35,025 nt of DNA from Desulfobacterales bacterium (GTDB lineage: Bacteria > Desulfobacterota > Desulfobacteria > Desulfobacterales > C00003060). The DNA is taken from NCBI GenBank assembly GCA_013375375.1, contig JABXJX010000010.1, positions 1-35,025 on the forward strand, read 5' to 3'. Made by a program: the position numbers and the translations under genes. Below, piece by piece: positions 8,969-16,894 of this stretch. Each line of letters begins with the position of its first letter. Position 1 is the first letter of the stretch. A model generated the notes under the pieces. The model had not been told where the DNA came from. It was given only the letters and a program-made list of their open reading frames with translations, and did no database searches.

Positions 8969-8985
8969 AGCAATTACTGTGCCAA
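8969..8985 (-). promoter_or_regulatory. Sigma-54 promoter of the TPR protein-FlrC operon
   Basis: On the minus strand it reads TTGGCACA, four bases, TTGCT, which differs from the RpoN consensus at one position only. GG to GC spacing is exact. Predicted start near 8958 gives a leader of about 210-290 bases depending on the true start codon. The stretch between this promoter and the MITE-like element (8986-9109) shows nothing recognisable. Confidence 0.85.
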
Positions 8986-9109
8986 GAGAAGTTCTTGTGA
9001 ATATTTGAGGGCTGGGAAAGGGCCGGGAAAAAGAGGTAATAATAAAAAGAAGTTGCCGTCTGTGCCTGATGTTGACATGTTATTTGGGCAACAGCTTGTC
9101 GATATCTTC

Positions 9110-9309
9110 GAGACCTTTGCATAACTCATTTGAGCGGTAATTATGAACTTTTGGGGCACCCATCCGGGCGAAGCGAACGGCCCACGCCAGTGGGCAAATC
9201 CTAAACTGTTTGAGGCCCTTGGGCCGAGTTTTTAGGATTTAGTGAGCAAGCCCGTGCATGGGTCAAAAAGTTCATACAAAGGAGTGAAAAGGGGTTATGC
9301 AACGGTCTC
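9110..9309. mobile_element. MITE-like palindromic element, about 200 bp
   Basis: The ends are GAGACCTTTGCATAAC (9110-9125) and its inverted copy (9294-9309), matching at 15 of 16 bases. Inside are nested inverted repeats: TATGAACTTTT arms with CCCAT/CGGGC extensions (about 9141-9168 and 9249-9277), then AAATCCTAAA (about 9196) against TTTTTAGGATTT, centred on ggccc-tt-gggcc near 9222. The whole unit can fold into one long hairpin. There is no coding frame and no clear target duplication. It fits a non-autonomous transposon-derived element in the gap after the NtrC-type gene. Confidence 0.7.
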
Positions 9310-9360
9310 CCTTCGTAAAGCAGGGCTGTCAAATTTTTGACGACGGCAGGCGGAACTTAA

Positions 9361-10758
9361 TTAACCAACGGCGGGCTTGTAAAGTTTTTTCCTTTTCATC
9401 TTTTCGATGAGGGTTGTGCGATTCATGTTGAGCAGTCTTGCCGCCTTTGTCTTGACCCAGTTCGCCTCACTCAGGGCCTGCAAAATCAATTGCTTCTCAT
9501 ACTCTTCCACAGCATCATCAAAAGGGACCCCCCCTCTCTTGGGGATGGCGACTTTAACATGGTCGATCGTTTTAGTTCCTTCTTTGATAGATTCAGGGAT
9601 ATCCTCTAACCCAACCTCATCACCATTTGAAAGGATAACAACGCGTTCTACCAGATTCTCAAGTTCTCGCACATTTCCGGGCCAATCATGCTCGAGCAGG
9701 ATACTAGTCGCTTCTGATGTAAATCCCGTTACATATTTTCTCTTCTCTTTGTTAAACTTCTTGATAAAAAAATCGATAAGCAAAGGAATATCCGACTTTC
9801 TGTGTCTTAAAGGGGGGACTTTTATTGGAATAACATTGAGTCGGTAATAAAGATCTTCCCTAAATGTGTTCTTGTCGACTGCACTGATCAAATTCATGTT
9901 AGTTGCGGCAATAATGCGCACATCGACCTTGATGGTCTTCGTGCTCCCAACCCGTTCAAATTGATGTTCCTGAAGCACCCTTAACAGTTTAACCTGAAGG
10001 TTGGGACTCATATCACCAATCTCATCTAAGAAAACTGTCCCCCCGTTTGCCATCTCGAAACGGCCGATGCGAGCCTTGTGCGCGCCTGTGAAGGCTCCTT
10101 TTTCATGGCCAAAAAGCTCACTTTCCAAAAGCTCTTCAGGTATTGCGCCGCAATTAATAACAACCATGGGGTTGTCTCTTCTGTAGCTGTTGTAATGAAT
10201 GGCCTTGGCTATTAATTCTTTTCCCGTGCCACTCTCCCCGGTAATCAATACCGTGCTGTCTGTATCAGCAACCTTTTCTATGAGTTCAAACACCTTTTGA
10301 ATCGGCCTGCTGTCACCAACAAAGTTTTCAAATCGATACTTTTTCTTAAGCTGTTGCCTTAAGAGAATGTTCTCTCTCTCCAAATGTTTGTATCCCAAAG
10401 CCTTTTCCACTACCGTCAGTATCTCGGCAGACTTGATGGGTTTGGTAATATACTGAAACGCCCCCGCCTTGATGGCTTCAACGGCATTCTGAATGCTGCC
10501 ATAACCTGTTAGGATGATGCATATCGTGTCGGACGATTGATCAACAACATGTTTTAGGACAATCATGCCGTCAATCTCGGGCATTTTTAGATCCGTGATA
10601 ACCAGATCGTAAAACTCAGCATCAATATACCTTATGGCCTCCAGCCCGCCTGCGGCCGTATCGACTGAATAGCCACCTTCTCTCAGGATTTCTGCCATGA
10701 TTTTCAGAATCTCGAGGTCATCATCTACTATCAAGATCTTTTGCATCGTTTTTGTCAT
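9361..10758 (-). CDS. NtrC-family sigma-54 response regulator (REC-AAA+-Fis HTH)
   Basis: This transcription activator has a receiver at about residues 6-120 (VDDD acidic pocket, phosphoacceptor in [15 protein letters not shown] switch ITKPIKS). A central AAA+ domain at about 145-380 has Walker A GESGTGKE, an intact GAFTGA sigma-54 loop, and Walker B VFLDEIGD. The Fis-type helix-turn-helix is [21 protein letters not shown]. It is a second activator in the cluster, distinct from the FlrC-like one, and may be the upstream (master) regulator or respond to another signal. No Shine-Dalgarno is visible before the ATG, which directly follows repetitive sequence. Assignment to the NtrC family is firm; the exact regulon is not shown by the sequence. 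Confidence 0.92.
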   Translation of the reverse strand: MTKTMQKILIVDDDLEILKIMAEILREGGYSVDTAAGGLEAIRYIDAEFYDLVITDLKMPEIDGMIVLKHVVDQSSDTICIILTGYGSIQNAVEAIKAGAFQYITKPIKSAEILTVVEKALGYKHLERENILLRQQLKKKYRFENFVGDSRPIQKVFELIEKVADTDSTVLITGESGTGKELIAKAIHYNSYRRDNPMVVINCGAIPEELLESELFGHEKGAFTGAHKARIGRFEMANGGTVFLDEIGDMSPNLQVKLLRVLQEHQFERVGSTKTIKVDVRIIAATNMNLISAVDKNTFREDLYYRLNVIPIKVPPLRHRKSDIPLLIDFFIKKFNKEKRKYVTGFTSEATSILLEHDWPGNVRELENLVERVVILSNGDEVGLEDIPESIKEGTKTIDHVKVAIPKRGGVPFDDAVEEYEKQLILQALSEANWVKTKAARLLNMNRTTLIEKMKRKKLYKPAVG

Positions 10759-11079
10759 ATTCGTAAATCGTTATTAGTTATCCGTTATCCATTATCAAAT
10801 ATCCATTATCAAATATCAAATATTTATTATCTATCATCCGGCATCGGGCATCAGAGATCCGGCATCATTAGACTTGATTTTCGGATAACGAATCTATTTA
10901 AACCCAATCGATTTATAAACCTAATTTAATCATAATTCAAGTAGATTATCAAGGCTATTGTACAAATAGCCATAATGAAGATGTTGAGGTGGGATTTTGC
11001 TGTTTACGCTTTTGCTTGCACGGCTGGAAACGCGTCGACTGGAAGGGTACAAGCGAACAGGTTTGTTTTCTTTCGAGAT
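10759..11079. repeat. Stuttering-word intergenic tract and weak hairpin
   Basis: A 321-bp gap. The part at 10765-10903 is made of reiterated words such as gttatccgttatccattatc, ccattatcaaatat, and catccggcatcgggcatc. A short hairpin (GGCTATT/AATAGCC) spans 10953-10971, without a T tract. I found no convincing promoter for the downstream regulator and no gene in 10972-11079. Confidence 0.6.
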
Positions 11080-11532
11080 TTACGGAACATAGTCGCCACG
11101 CTGGAATTTAATGGTTTCAACACCGGCTGTGACGGCTATAGCATTTATAATCCTTACAAGCTCATGATCTTGGCCTAAATTCTCTATAGATTGCACGTCA
11201 AAGCCTTTGAGTTCCTGCTCTATTCGGGTCACAATCGGTTCAATTCCCTTCAAGGTCATATGGGGGTTATTTAAGGCCTCGGAGTATTCTTCCAGCAAGT
11301 CGAGAATAGTATAAGCCTGTTTGAAGACCAGATGCTCCACGTTTCCGGGACCCCATGACGCAGGCAACTCCACGCCTTTTACCGGAGAAACTTCGCCTGC
11401 ATTATGTCCCTCACGGGCAACGCTATCCACGGCATTGTTCAAGATCTGTTCAAATCTCTTTTTACCTTCTGCCTTCCGATCTGTATAAAGCTGTTTTGGG
11501 TGGGTAGAGCCCTTGACCTTGTCGATATTCAT
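11080..11532 (-). CDS. Hypothetical protein in flagellar/chemotaxis cluster
   Basis: I do not recognise the family. The 150-residue product is soluble and mostly helical, with no signal peptide or membrane segment. The N-terminus is charged (TDRKAEGKKRFEQILNNAV). The middle has a predicted helix (EHLVFKQAYTILDLLEEYSEAL) and the C-terminus a second one (GQDHELVRIINAIAVTAGVE). Codon usage and direction match the neighbours, and it lies between the cheY remnant and the NtrC-type gene, so a role in motility regulation or flagellar assembly is likely but unproven. The start ATG at 11532 has G-rich sequence (AAAAGGGGG) about 6 bases upstream, which supports translation. Confidence 0.7.
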   Translation of the reverse strand: MNIDKVKGSTHPKQLYTDRKAEGKKRFEQILNNAVDSVAREGHNAGEVSPVKGVELPASWGPGNVEHLVFKQAYTILDLLEEYSEALNNPHMTLKGIEPIVTRIEQELKGFDVQSIENLGQDHELVRIINAIAVTAGVETIKFQRGDYVP

Positions 11533-11550
11533 TTAGCATACCCCCTTTTG

Positions 11551-11664
11551 CTAAAATATCTTTTCTAATACGTTTGTAAAACCGATCTGCTTAAGAACAT
11601 TCTTTACTATACGCCGCATGGTGGCAAAATCATCAACCACCAATACCCTCATGTTTAAATCCAT
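11551..11664 (-). pseudogene. cheY: Truncated cheY, first 37 codons only
   Basis: From ATG at 11664 the frame reads [18 protein letters not shown] and continues [19 protein letters not shown] before TAG. The first 34 residues match the CheY N-terminus: the VVDD acidic pocket, FATMRRIV and QIGFTNV. The normal continuation (AEDG and everything after, including the phosphoacceptor Asp and the Thr and Lys switch residues) is absent. Only 18 bp separate the stop from the next gene, so the missing 85-90 codons were deleted rather than frameshifted. A strong GGAGG site remains, so a short peptide could still be made. It lies between cheR and the hypothetical gene. Confidence 0.85.
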
Positions 11665-11728
11665 ATCTCAGCCCTCCTTAGCTATGGTTCCTTACAAACT
11701 CGAGAAACCCGGTAACACATTGCCCCTT

Positions 11729-12562
11729 TTATAGCTTCTGATAGACGCTCGGCCTGATGTAGTTGAACCTATGGTCAACGCCGGTCAGGGTTTCTGAGTG
11801 TCCGATGAAGAGATAACCCTCATTAAGCAGCGCATCGTAGAACTTGTTCGCCAGGGTCTGCTGGGTCTTTTTATCAAAGTAGATCATAACGTTTCGACAA
11901 ATTATCAGATTAAAAGTCTCTTTGAACGGGAACGGCTCAATAAGATTAAACCGCTTGAATTCAATAAGTTGTCTTAATAATGACTTAACCCTGAAATAAC
12001 CCTCCTGCCTGCCGTGGCCTTTTTGAAAATACTTCTTGACCATAGAGATCGGTACCTTTTCAATCCTAACCGCCGGATAGATCCCCTTCTTGGCTTGCCC
12101 CAGTACCTTTGTGGAGATATCGGTCGCCAGAATCTTTATATCAGGACCCCGGCTTGTATTAAAATATTCCGACAGCCATATGGCCAGAGAATAGGGCTCC
12201 TCCCCGCTTGAACACCCTGCGCTCCAGAATCGGAGCCTGCGGAAACGTACTCCGCTTTTGCCTGCCACATAGGACGGGAAGACCACCTGCTTCAGAAAAT
12301 CAAAGTGCTTTTCTTCTCTAAAAAAGCTGGTCAGGTTGGTGGAGATCGCATCCAGCATGTACACCAGCTCATCCCCAACATCCTCTTTGGTCACGAACCT
12401 ATAGTAGGCATTAAAATCCTTAAAACCAGTTTCACGCAGCCGCTTGCCCAGCCGGGCGCGGACCAGCTCCTTCTTGCCCTCATGAAGATTGATCCCGCAT
12501 TTTTCATAAACCAGGGCACTGAATCTGTTAAAATCTCGGTCTGATAATTCCGTAAAAACCAT
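11729..12562 (-). CDS. cheR: Chemotaxis protein methyltransferase CheR
   Basis: CheR methylates glutamates of chemoreceptors using S-adenosylmethionine. The 277-residue protein has the N-terminal all-alpha CheR domain (residues about 5-60, with ARLGKRLRETGF), then the NLTSFFRE motif. The catalytic domain has the SAM-binding FWSAGCSSGEEPYSLAI, ILATDIS, and NLIICRNVMIYFD, ending with LFIGHSETL. All hallmark residues are present. It starts about 50 bp after the HTH-PAS gene, probably in the same sigma-28 operon. No other chemotaxis core gene is in the window, and the neighbouring cheY is broken. Confidence 0.97.
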   Translation of the reverse strand: MVFTELSDRDFNRFSALVYEKCGINLHEGKKELVRARLGKRLRETGFKDFNAYYRFVTKEDVGDELVYMLDAISTNLTSFFREEKHFDFLKQVVFPSYVAGKSGVRFRRLRFWSAGCSSGEEPYSLAIWLSEYFNTSRGPDIKILATDISTKVLGQAKKGIYPAVRIEKVPISMVKKYFQKGHGRQEGYFRVKSLLRQLIEFKRFNLIEPFPFKETFNLIICRNVMIYFDKKTQQTLANKFYDALLNEGYLFIGHSETLTGVDHRFNYIRPSVYQKL

Positions 12563-12613
12563 ATTGCAATCTATAGAAGTTCGAAGTGCCTAAAGTTCTT
12601 GAAGCAAACACTT

Positions 12614-13201
12614 TCAGTATTCTCTTACGATCAGCAGAAAAGCATCCGGTAACTGCTTCAGGGAGTCGATTGAAATCTTAACCCTCTTTTTCCCCATCGT
12701 CTCCGTCTTCAAGCAAGCTTTATAATGTGGGCGCCCCTGACCAGGATGCTCCCAGCGCTTTTGAGCCAAATCGACCAATCTTGCTTGAAAATTACTATCT
12801 ACGACTTCGGCAACATCCCGTCCGATCAGATCAGCCTGGGAATATCCCAGCAAATTTGCAAAGGCCTCGTTGGCGCCTATGATAGCCTTCTTGCGACATA
12901 TAATGGCGGGATCTTCTATCTCCTCAACGATTAGAAGCTTTTCCAGGGCAGAAGCATGCCGGCGTGCCGAGGATGAGCCCTCACCCTCGCTCATTAGCTT
13001 GAGTTTATATTTGCGTAATGATTCAGGAAGGGGCAGGTTATGACCATCCAGTATTCGGAGCACTTCATCGGCAGGGATCTTATAATTTCTTCCTACCCTG
13101 ATACCCTTTATCTTTCCTCGCTCGATCCATCGCCTGACGGTGGTATGAAATATACCCAGAAATCGGGCTAACTCCGGCGTGGAATAGAGTGTTTTCTCCA
13201 T
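12614..13201 (-). CDS. Excisionase-like HTH protein with PAS domain
   Basis: A small regulator combining an excisionase/MerR-type DNA-binding helix-turn-helix (residues about 4-55: STPELARFLGIFHTTVRRWI, then KIKGIRVGRNYKIPADEVLRIL) with a C-terminal PAS domain at about 85-190 (IICRKKAIIGANEAFANLLG, then SQADLIGRDVAEVVD). I choose ATG 13201 because AGGAG sits 7 bases upstream; the ATG at 13207 would leave only one base. It is directly preceded by an excellent sigma-28 promoter. It may modulate late flagellar or chemotaxis transcription, but that is inference. No catalytic output domain is present. Confidence 0.82.
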   Translation of the reverse strand: MEKTLYSTPELARFLGIFHTTVRRWIERGKIKGIRVGRNYKIPADEVLRILDGHNLPLPESLRKYKLKLMSEGEGSSSARRHASALEKLLIVEEIEDPAIICRKKAIIGANEAFANLLGYSQADLIGRDVAEVVDSNFQARLVDLAQKRWEHPGQGRPHYKACLKTETMGKKRVKISIDSLKQLPDAFLLIVREY

Positions 13202-13242
13202 TGCCATGCTCCTAAAGACTCAAAATATCCTGTTGCTCTTAT

Positions 13243-13269
13243 ATATCGGCAGAATAGTCCAAATCTTTA
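13243..13269 (-). promoter_or_regulatory. Sigma-28 (FliA) promoter of HTH-PAS and cheR operon
   Basis: Minus strand: TAAA, 15 bases, GCCGATAT. This matches the FliA consensus (TAAA-N15-GCCGATAA) at all but one position, with ideal spacing. Predicted start about 13236, leaving a leader of about 35 bases. It places HTH-PAS and cheR in the late (class III) set. Confidence 0.85.
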
Positions 13270-13369
13270 AAGCCGTCTTTCTGTTGGGAGCTTTGAACCG
13301 CAATAGCGAACGCATTCCCTAAAAGCAATACTGCCATTTTTTTGACAGGAGCAAACGGACTTAACGGGC

Positions 13370-13402
13370 TGTTAACTAATGACCGTTGACCAATGACTGC
13401 TA
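13370..13402. repeat. Stuttering-word tract after the histidine kinase gene
   Basis: Words of the gttaactaatgaccgttgac and caatgactgctaacta type, closely resembling tracts near 19195-19232 and 28829-28862. It immediately follows the kinase stop codon and contains no gene. Confidence 0.55.
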
Positions 13403-13403
13403 A

Positions 13404-14216
13404 CTACTTAACCCGGCAGGGAATTTTCACGGTAAAAACAGTCTTCCCGGCAACGCTTTCACAAGCAATGGTTCCGTTGTAATCCTCAAGCAAAAAACAT
13501 ATAAGTGAAAGGCCAAGGCCGAGACCCGGCTTTCCTTTATCCGCGGCCCATTTCCGAGTCGTGAAGGATACATCATATATGTGTTCACGGTCCTGTTCAG
13601 GAATACCGCAACCCGTATCCTGAATCCTGATGATCACCTTGTCATCTTGGCCTGAGGTTTCAATGGTGAGGTTTTTGTCTTGAGCATCGACCATTGCCTC
13701 AAGCGCATTCTGAATAAGGTTCAAAACAATAATACAGAAGTCTGTTTTCCGCCCTGTCAATACCGGAAGGTTTCTATCCAGCCTAAGAGTCTTTTTTACT
13801 TTGTGCTTGAAAAACATGTCCGCATTCAGGAGAAAAAGAGAGTCCTTTATGACTCGATTGATCTCAACGTCCCCAATCTCAGAGTGCCTTTCAGCGATCA
13901 AATCACTTGTAAGGTGCATCAACTGGGCATTCAAATCGTCAAGCTTCGTTGAGATCGCCTTGACCTTTTCCTCCATGCGGCCCACTAATTCCTCGGCCTC
14001 AGGCAAGGCTTCCGATTGCAGGGTATCCCGTAATTGTTGCAGACCCTGCTCCAATTGTTCAGATCGAATATAAAGAACTTGAAGCGGGCTATTGAGGTTG
14101 TGGACTACTCCTTCGATGACTCGAACCAGGAAAGTGCCATAATAGTCGTCAGCAAGTCTTCTCAGCAGTTGCCGATCCGTTTCCGATGCCGGCTCTTGTA
14201 TATCAATTTTTCGCAA
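13404..14216 (-). CDS. Cytosolic sensor histidine kinase, FlrB/FleS-like
   Basis: A histidine kinase with a conserved H-box (GVVHNLNSPLQ, His at about residue 39), an N-box (LNLIQNALEAM), G1 (DTGCGIPEQ) and G2 (GLGLGLSL). I choose TTG 14216, 17 bp after the PilZ stop, because GGAG lies just upstream. The longer frame (from 14402) overlaps the PilZ gene and begins with implausible sequence. This leaves 270 residues with no membrane segment and little sensory sequence before the H-box, as in FlrB/FleS kinases that control FlrC. A partner among the two NtrC-type regulators is likely. Whether it autophosphorylates cannot be told from sequence. Confidence 0.85.
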   Translation of the reverse strand: MRKIDIQEPASETDRQLLRRLADDYYGTFLVRVIEGVVHNLNSPLQVLYIRSEQLEQGLQQLRDTLQSEALPEAEELVGRMEEKVKAISTKLDDLNAQLMHLTSDLIAERHSEIGDVEINRVIKDSLFLLNADMFFKHKVKKTLRLDRNLPVLTGRKTDFCIIVLNLIQNALEAMVDAQDKNLTIETSGQDDKVIIRIQDTGCGIPEQDREHIYDVSFTTRKWAADKGKPGLGLGLSLICFLLEDYNGTIACESVAGKTVFTVKIPCRVK

Positions 14217-14232
14217 GTTTCTCCGTGAGTGA

Positions 14233-14847
14233 TTATGTATTGTTATTCTTTTTTTCTTTTCGGATTGTATCTCTTTGCACTTGAAATGTATAGGAGATAA
14301 TCTTCTCTCTATCCTCTTCATCCAGATCAATAAACCCCAGAAAAACATTGAAGCGCTGCCTGCCTCCCTCTTGAACCGGCGCAACACGCACAACTTCTCC
14401 AAATACCACCAACGGTATGACAGGGAATCTTGGGATCATGAAATTTGCCTTAATGATCTGCCCTTCCTCCAAAGCCTTATCGCATATTATACCCATCCCG
14501 GCGCCGCTAATATCTAAACCCTGTCCGGCAAAGAAAACCTCATCTCCCTTTCCCTTGTCATCACTGTAAGCCGGCGACTCGAGGCCGGAGAGCCTGGACA
14601 TGAGTCTTAACATGCGATCCAATTTGTGATCTATGTCGATCAAAAAGTCAACCATGCCTGAATAAAAAGAACTATCAGCCTCATGTTGCCCTCCTTGATC
14701 AAAGGAGAAGATTGCCCGGCGTCGGGCCTGCTGTTCAGATTGCCTGACAGCTTCGTACTCATCCCTGCTCACAACTGCAAACTCAACATCGACAAATAAG
14801 GGCGCCCGTACATACTCTCTTCTCTCTTGGCTCTGGGACTCCTCCAT
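14233..14847 (-). CDS. PilZ-domain c-di-GMP receptor with helical insertion
   Basis: PilZ proteins bind c-di-GMP. In the 204-residue product the RxxxR motif (REYVR, residues 10-14) and the DxSxxG motif (DISGAG, from residue 112) are both intact. They are separated by about 95 residues instead of the usual 20-30. The extra part is charged and probably helical (EYEAVRQSEQQARRRA and FLIDIDHKLDRMLRLMSR). Tetramerising PilZ proteins with an inserted heptad helix are known in Xanthomonas; similarity to them is inference. I choose ATG 14847 because GGAGG lies 5 bases upstream. The ATG at 14871 has none. It precedes the kinase gene by 17 bp, and a candidate sigma-54 promoter lies upstream. Confidence 0.85.
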   Translation of the reverse strand: MEESQSQERREYVRAPLFVDVEFAVVSRDEYEAVRQSEQQARRRAIFSFDQGGQHEADSSFYSGMVDFLIDIDHKLDRMLRLMSRLSGLESPAYSDDKGKGDEVFFAGQGLDISGAGMGIICDKALEEGQIIKANFMIPRFPVIPLVVFGEVVRVAPVQEGGRQRFNVFLGFIDLDEEDREKIISYTFQVQRDTIRKEKKNNNT

Positions 14848-14935
14848 GTTTTCCTCCGGGTTTGGGTTCATTGGGAGAGCATTGAAAAACTACTTTAAAC
14901 GGCCATGCTCTCTGTCTCTATGAATGAACGTAATA

Positions 14936-14952
14936 TGCAATAGTTATACCAC
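14936..14952 (-). promoter_or_regulatory. Candidate sigma-54 promoter of PilZ-kinase operon
   Basis: Minus strand: GTGGTATA, four bases, ATTGCA in correct GG to GC spacing. The invariant GG and GC are present, but C and A at the -24 box are partly lost, so this is weaker than the flgB site. Predicted start is near 14925. Confidence 0.5.
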
Positions 14953-14969
14953 ATTTCATAACCGCTGTC

Positions 14970-15062
14970 GCATCGCATAGAGCATGGCGCATGGCGCATA
15001 GCGTATCTTTACTTTTCTTTTACTTGGCACCATGCTCTATGCGCTATGCTTCTTTATCACGC
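14970..15062. repeat. Palindromic gcgcatagagcatgg-type element
   Basis: Words of the type gcatagagcatgg and gcgcatagcg are arrayed left and right of a T/C-rich centre. The arms (about 14976-14990 and 15030-15045) form a stem of 15 bp or so. A related element lies at 19110-19175. The remaining gap, 15063-15263, shows no gene or clear signal. Confidence 0.6.
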
Positions 15063-15263
15063 ATTTGACCACGACAATTTTCGTGTGTCAGCCAACTAAC
15101 TGATAATGTAGGGAATACTCTTCCAGTAAAACAACCGGCCACGAACACTATAATTATAACCGGATAAACAGGGGGCTTGAACCTGACAGGACAGGGCTCG
15201 AGGTGTCGCCATGAGTGTTTCAGACGACCCCATGTGCGGTATAGCTTGAGGGGAATGCACTCA

Positions 15264-16859
15264 CTATTGCGGTTCATTATGGACGGTATCGGAGGAGGCC
15301 ATATCATGCTCGCGAAACTCGCCCCTTTTATAGATAGACATAAATGCCTTAACAACCTCTTTGTCAAATTGGATGCCGGCATTTTGCTGGATCGTCTTGA
15401 GCACAACATCATCAGGGAGTCTTTCCCGATAGGAACGGTCGGAGGCCATGGCATCATAGACATCGGCTACGGCCAGAATCCTGGACAGAAAAGGGATCGA
15501 TTCGCCCTGGAGGCCATCGGGATATCCTTTCCCATCCCATCTTTCGTGATGATGCAAAATGATTTCCTGCTCACCGGTCAAAAGGCCCAGGTGGCCGACA
15601 ATGTTCGCGCCGATTAAGGGATGCTCTTTAATGGCGTCATATTCCTGATCGGTCAAAGGGCCGGGTTTCAGCAAGATATTGTCGGGAATGCCGATCTTGC
15701 CGATATCATGTAAGTGTCCCGAAAAATTTAACAGTTCAAGTTGTTCATCGGAACATCTCATCTCCCTACCTATTTTTATTGCAAATTCGGTCACCCGACT
15801 CGAGTGCTGCTTGGTGTAAGGGTCTTTCGCCTCAATCGCTTCTACGAAGGCATAAAGGGTAGAGAAAAGATTCTCGTAGATGTTTTCGTAAAGAGCGATA
15901 TTCTCTATCACAAAAGTTGCCCTCTCAGCCAGGAAATTCAGATAATACAGATCCTTTTCAGTAAAAGGCTTTGATCCGTTCCTGGCAATGGCGATCAGCA
16001 TGCCAAACATCTTTTTTCGAATTTGGAAGGGGATGGCAACTAACGAACAGATATTCGCATCCGAAAGTGCTTTGTCATAACCACCGTCAACAATAAGCGG
16101 GACCCCTTCGGAGATTTTCTTTGCAATAAGATCTGCGACACAACCATTTTTCTCCCCGAGCCGATAGGTTCGATCGACCTGTCTGTCCGAAACGTCATTG
16201 CCGCCGGATTCGGCTTCTCTATGAAAAGAGGCTATAGGTGTCGGCTGTCCCAAAGTCTCGTCTAATATATGGAAATGGACTTCGTTGCAATTGGTTATAT
16301 CCGCGGAGAGCTTAACGATCAGATCAAAAAGGCCCGAGCTGCTTGTTACCCAGTCCACCTTCCGCAAAATCATGTTCAATATCTTGAGATCGCTCACCCT
16401 GTCGGACAGCTCTTTATTCAGCCGGGCAATATGTTCCGTCTTTTTAATCTCCTCCTTTAAAAGCATGTTTTCCATCAAGAGGGCCTTTTGTTCTAAAGCC
16501 TTCTTGATCGTCAGATCTATTTCATTGACATGAAACGGTTTGACCAGGAAGTCCACCACGCCGTGTTTCAGGGTAGCTATCGCGGTATCCGTAGAAGGAT
16601 ATCCGGTCATAACAACAACTGGTATGGTATTGTCTATCTCATGAATCTTCTTGGCAAATTCTATCCCGTCCATCCCCGGCATATTGATGTCTGTAAAACA
16701 AAAATCGATCTTGCTGTCCTCAAGGATCTTAAGGGCTTCCACCCCATCTTGGGCGGTCAAGATCGAATAGGTTCCGATCCTGTCAAAAAAATCCTTGAAA
16801 ACCTCAAGGATCGCTTCATCATCATCAACAACCAATATGTTCAGGGTTTCTTCACTCAT
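15264..16859 (-). CDS. REC-GAF-HD-GYP response regulator, predicted c-di-GMP phosphodiesterase
   Basis: HD-GYP proteins hydrolyse c-di-GMP. The 531-residue protein has a receiver at about 6-125 (VVDDDEAI, phosphoacceptor in FCFTDINMPGMDG, VKPFH), a GAF-like domain at about 175-320 (LVAIPFQIRKKMFGMLIAIAR), and an HD-GYP domain at about 345-510. Catalytic signatures are HSSRV, HDIGKIGIPDNIL (His-Asp near residue 383), and HHHERWDGKGYPDGL near 434. All are intact, so activity is expected. It follows the REC-SHOCT gene by 35 bp in the same operon. Along with PilZ and the riboswitch it makes up a local c-di-GMP circuit. No GGDEF synthase is in the window. Confidence 0.95.
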   Translation of the reverse strand: MSEETLNILVVDDDEAILEVFKDFFDRIGTYSILTAQDGVEALKILEDSKIDFCFTDINMPGMDGIEFAKKIHEIDNTIPVVVMTGYPSTDTAIATLKHGVVDFLVKPFHVNEIDLTIKKALEQKALLMENMLLKEEIKKTEHIARLNKELSDRVSDLKILNMILRKVDWVTSSSGLFDLIVKLSADITNCNEVHFHILDETLGQPTPIASFHREAESGGNDVSDRQVDRTYRLGEKNGCVADLIAKKISEGVPLIVDGGYDKALSDANICSLVAIPFQIRKKMFGMLIAIARNGSKPFTEKDLYYLNFLAERATFVIENIALYENIYENLFSTLYAFVEAIEAKDPYTKQHSSRVTEFAIKIGREMRCSDEQLELLNFSGHLHDIGKIGIPDNILLKPGPLTDQEYDAIKEHPLIGANIVGHLGLLTGEQEIILHHHERWDGKGYPDGLQGESIPFLSRILAVADVYDAMASDRSYRERLPDDVVLKTIQQNAGIQFDKEVVKAFMSIYKRGEFREHDMASSDTVHNEPQ

Positions 16860-16894
16860 GTAGTTTCAAGGCTGATTTAGCTCACTTTTGCGGT

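Noticed and set aside
15044-15463. Minus-strand 139-codon frame at the end of the HD-GYP gene
   Set aside because: It overlaps the HD-GYP C-terminus in another frame and the remaining part is intergenic repeat; no domain or ribosome site.
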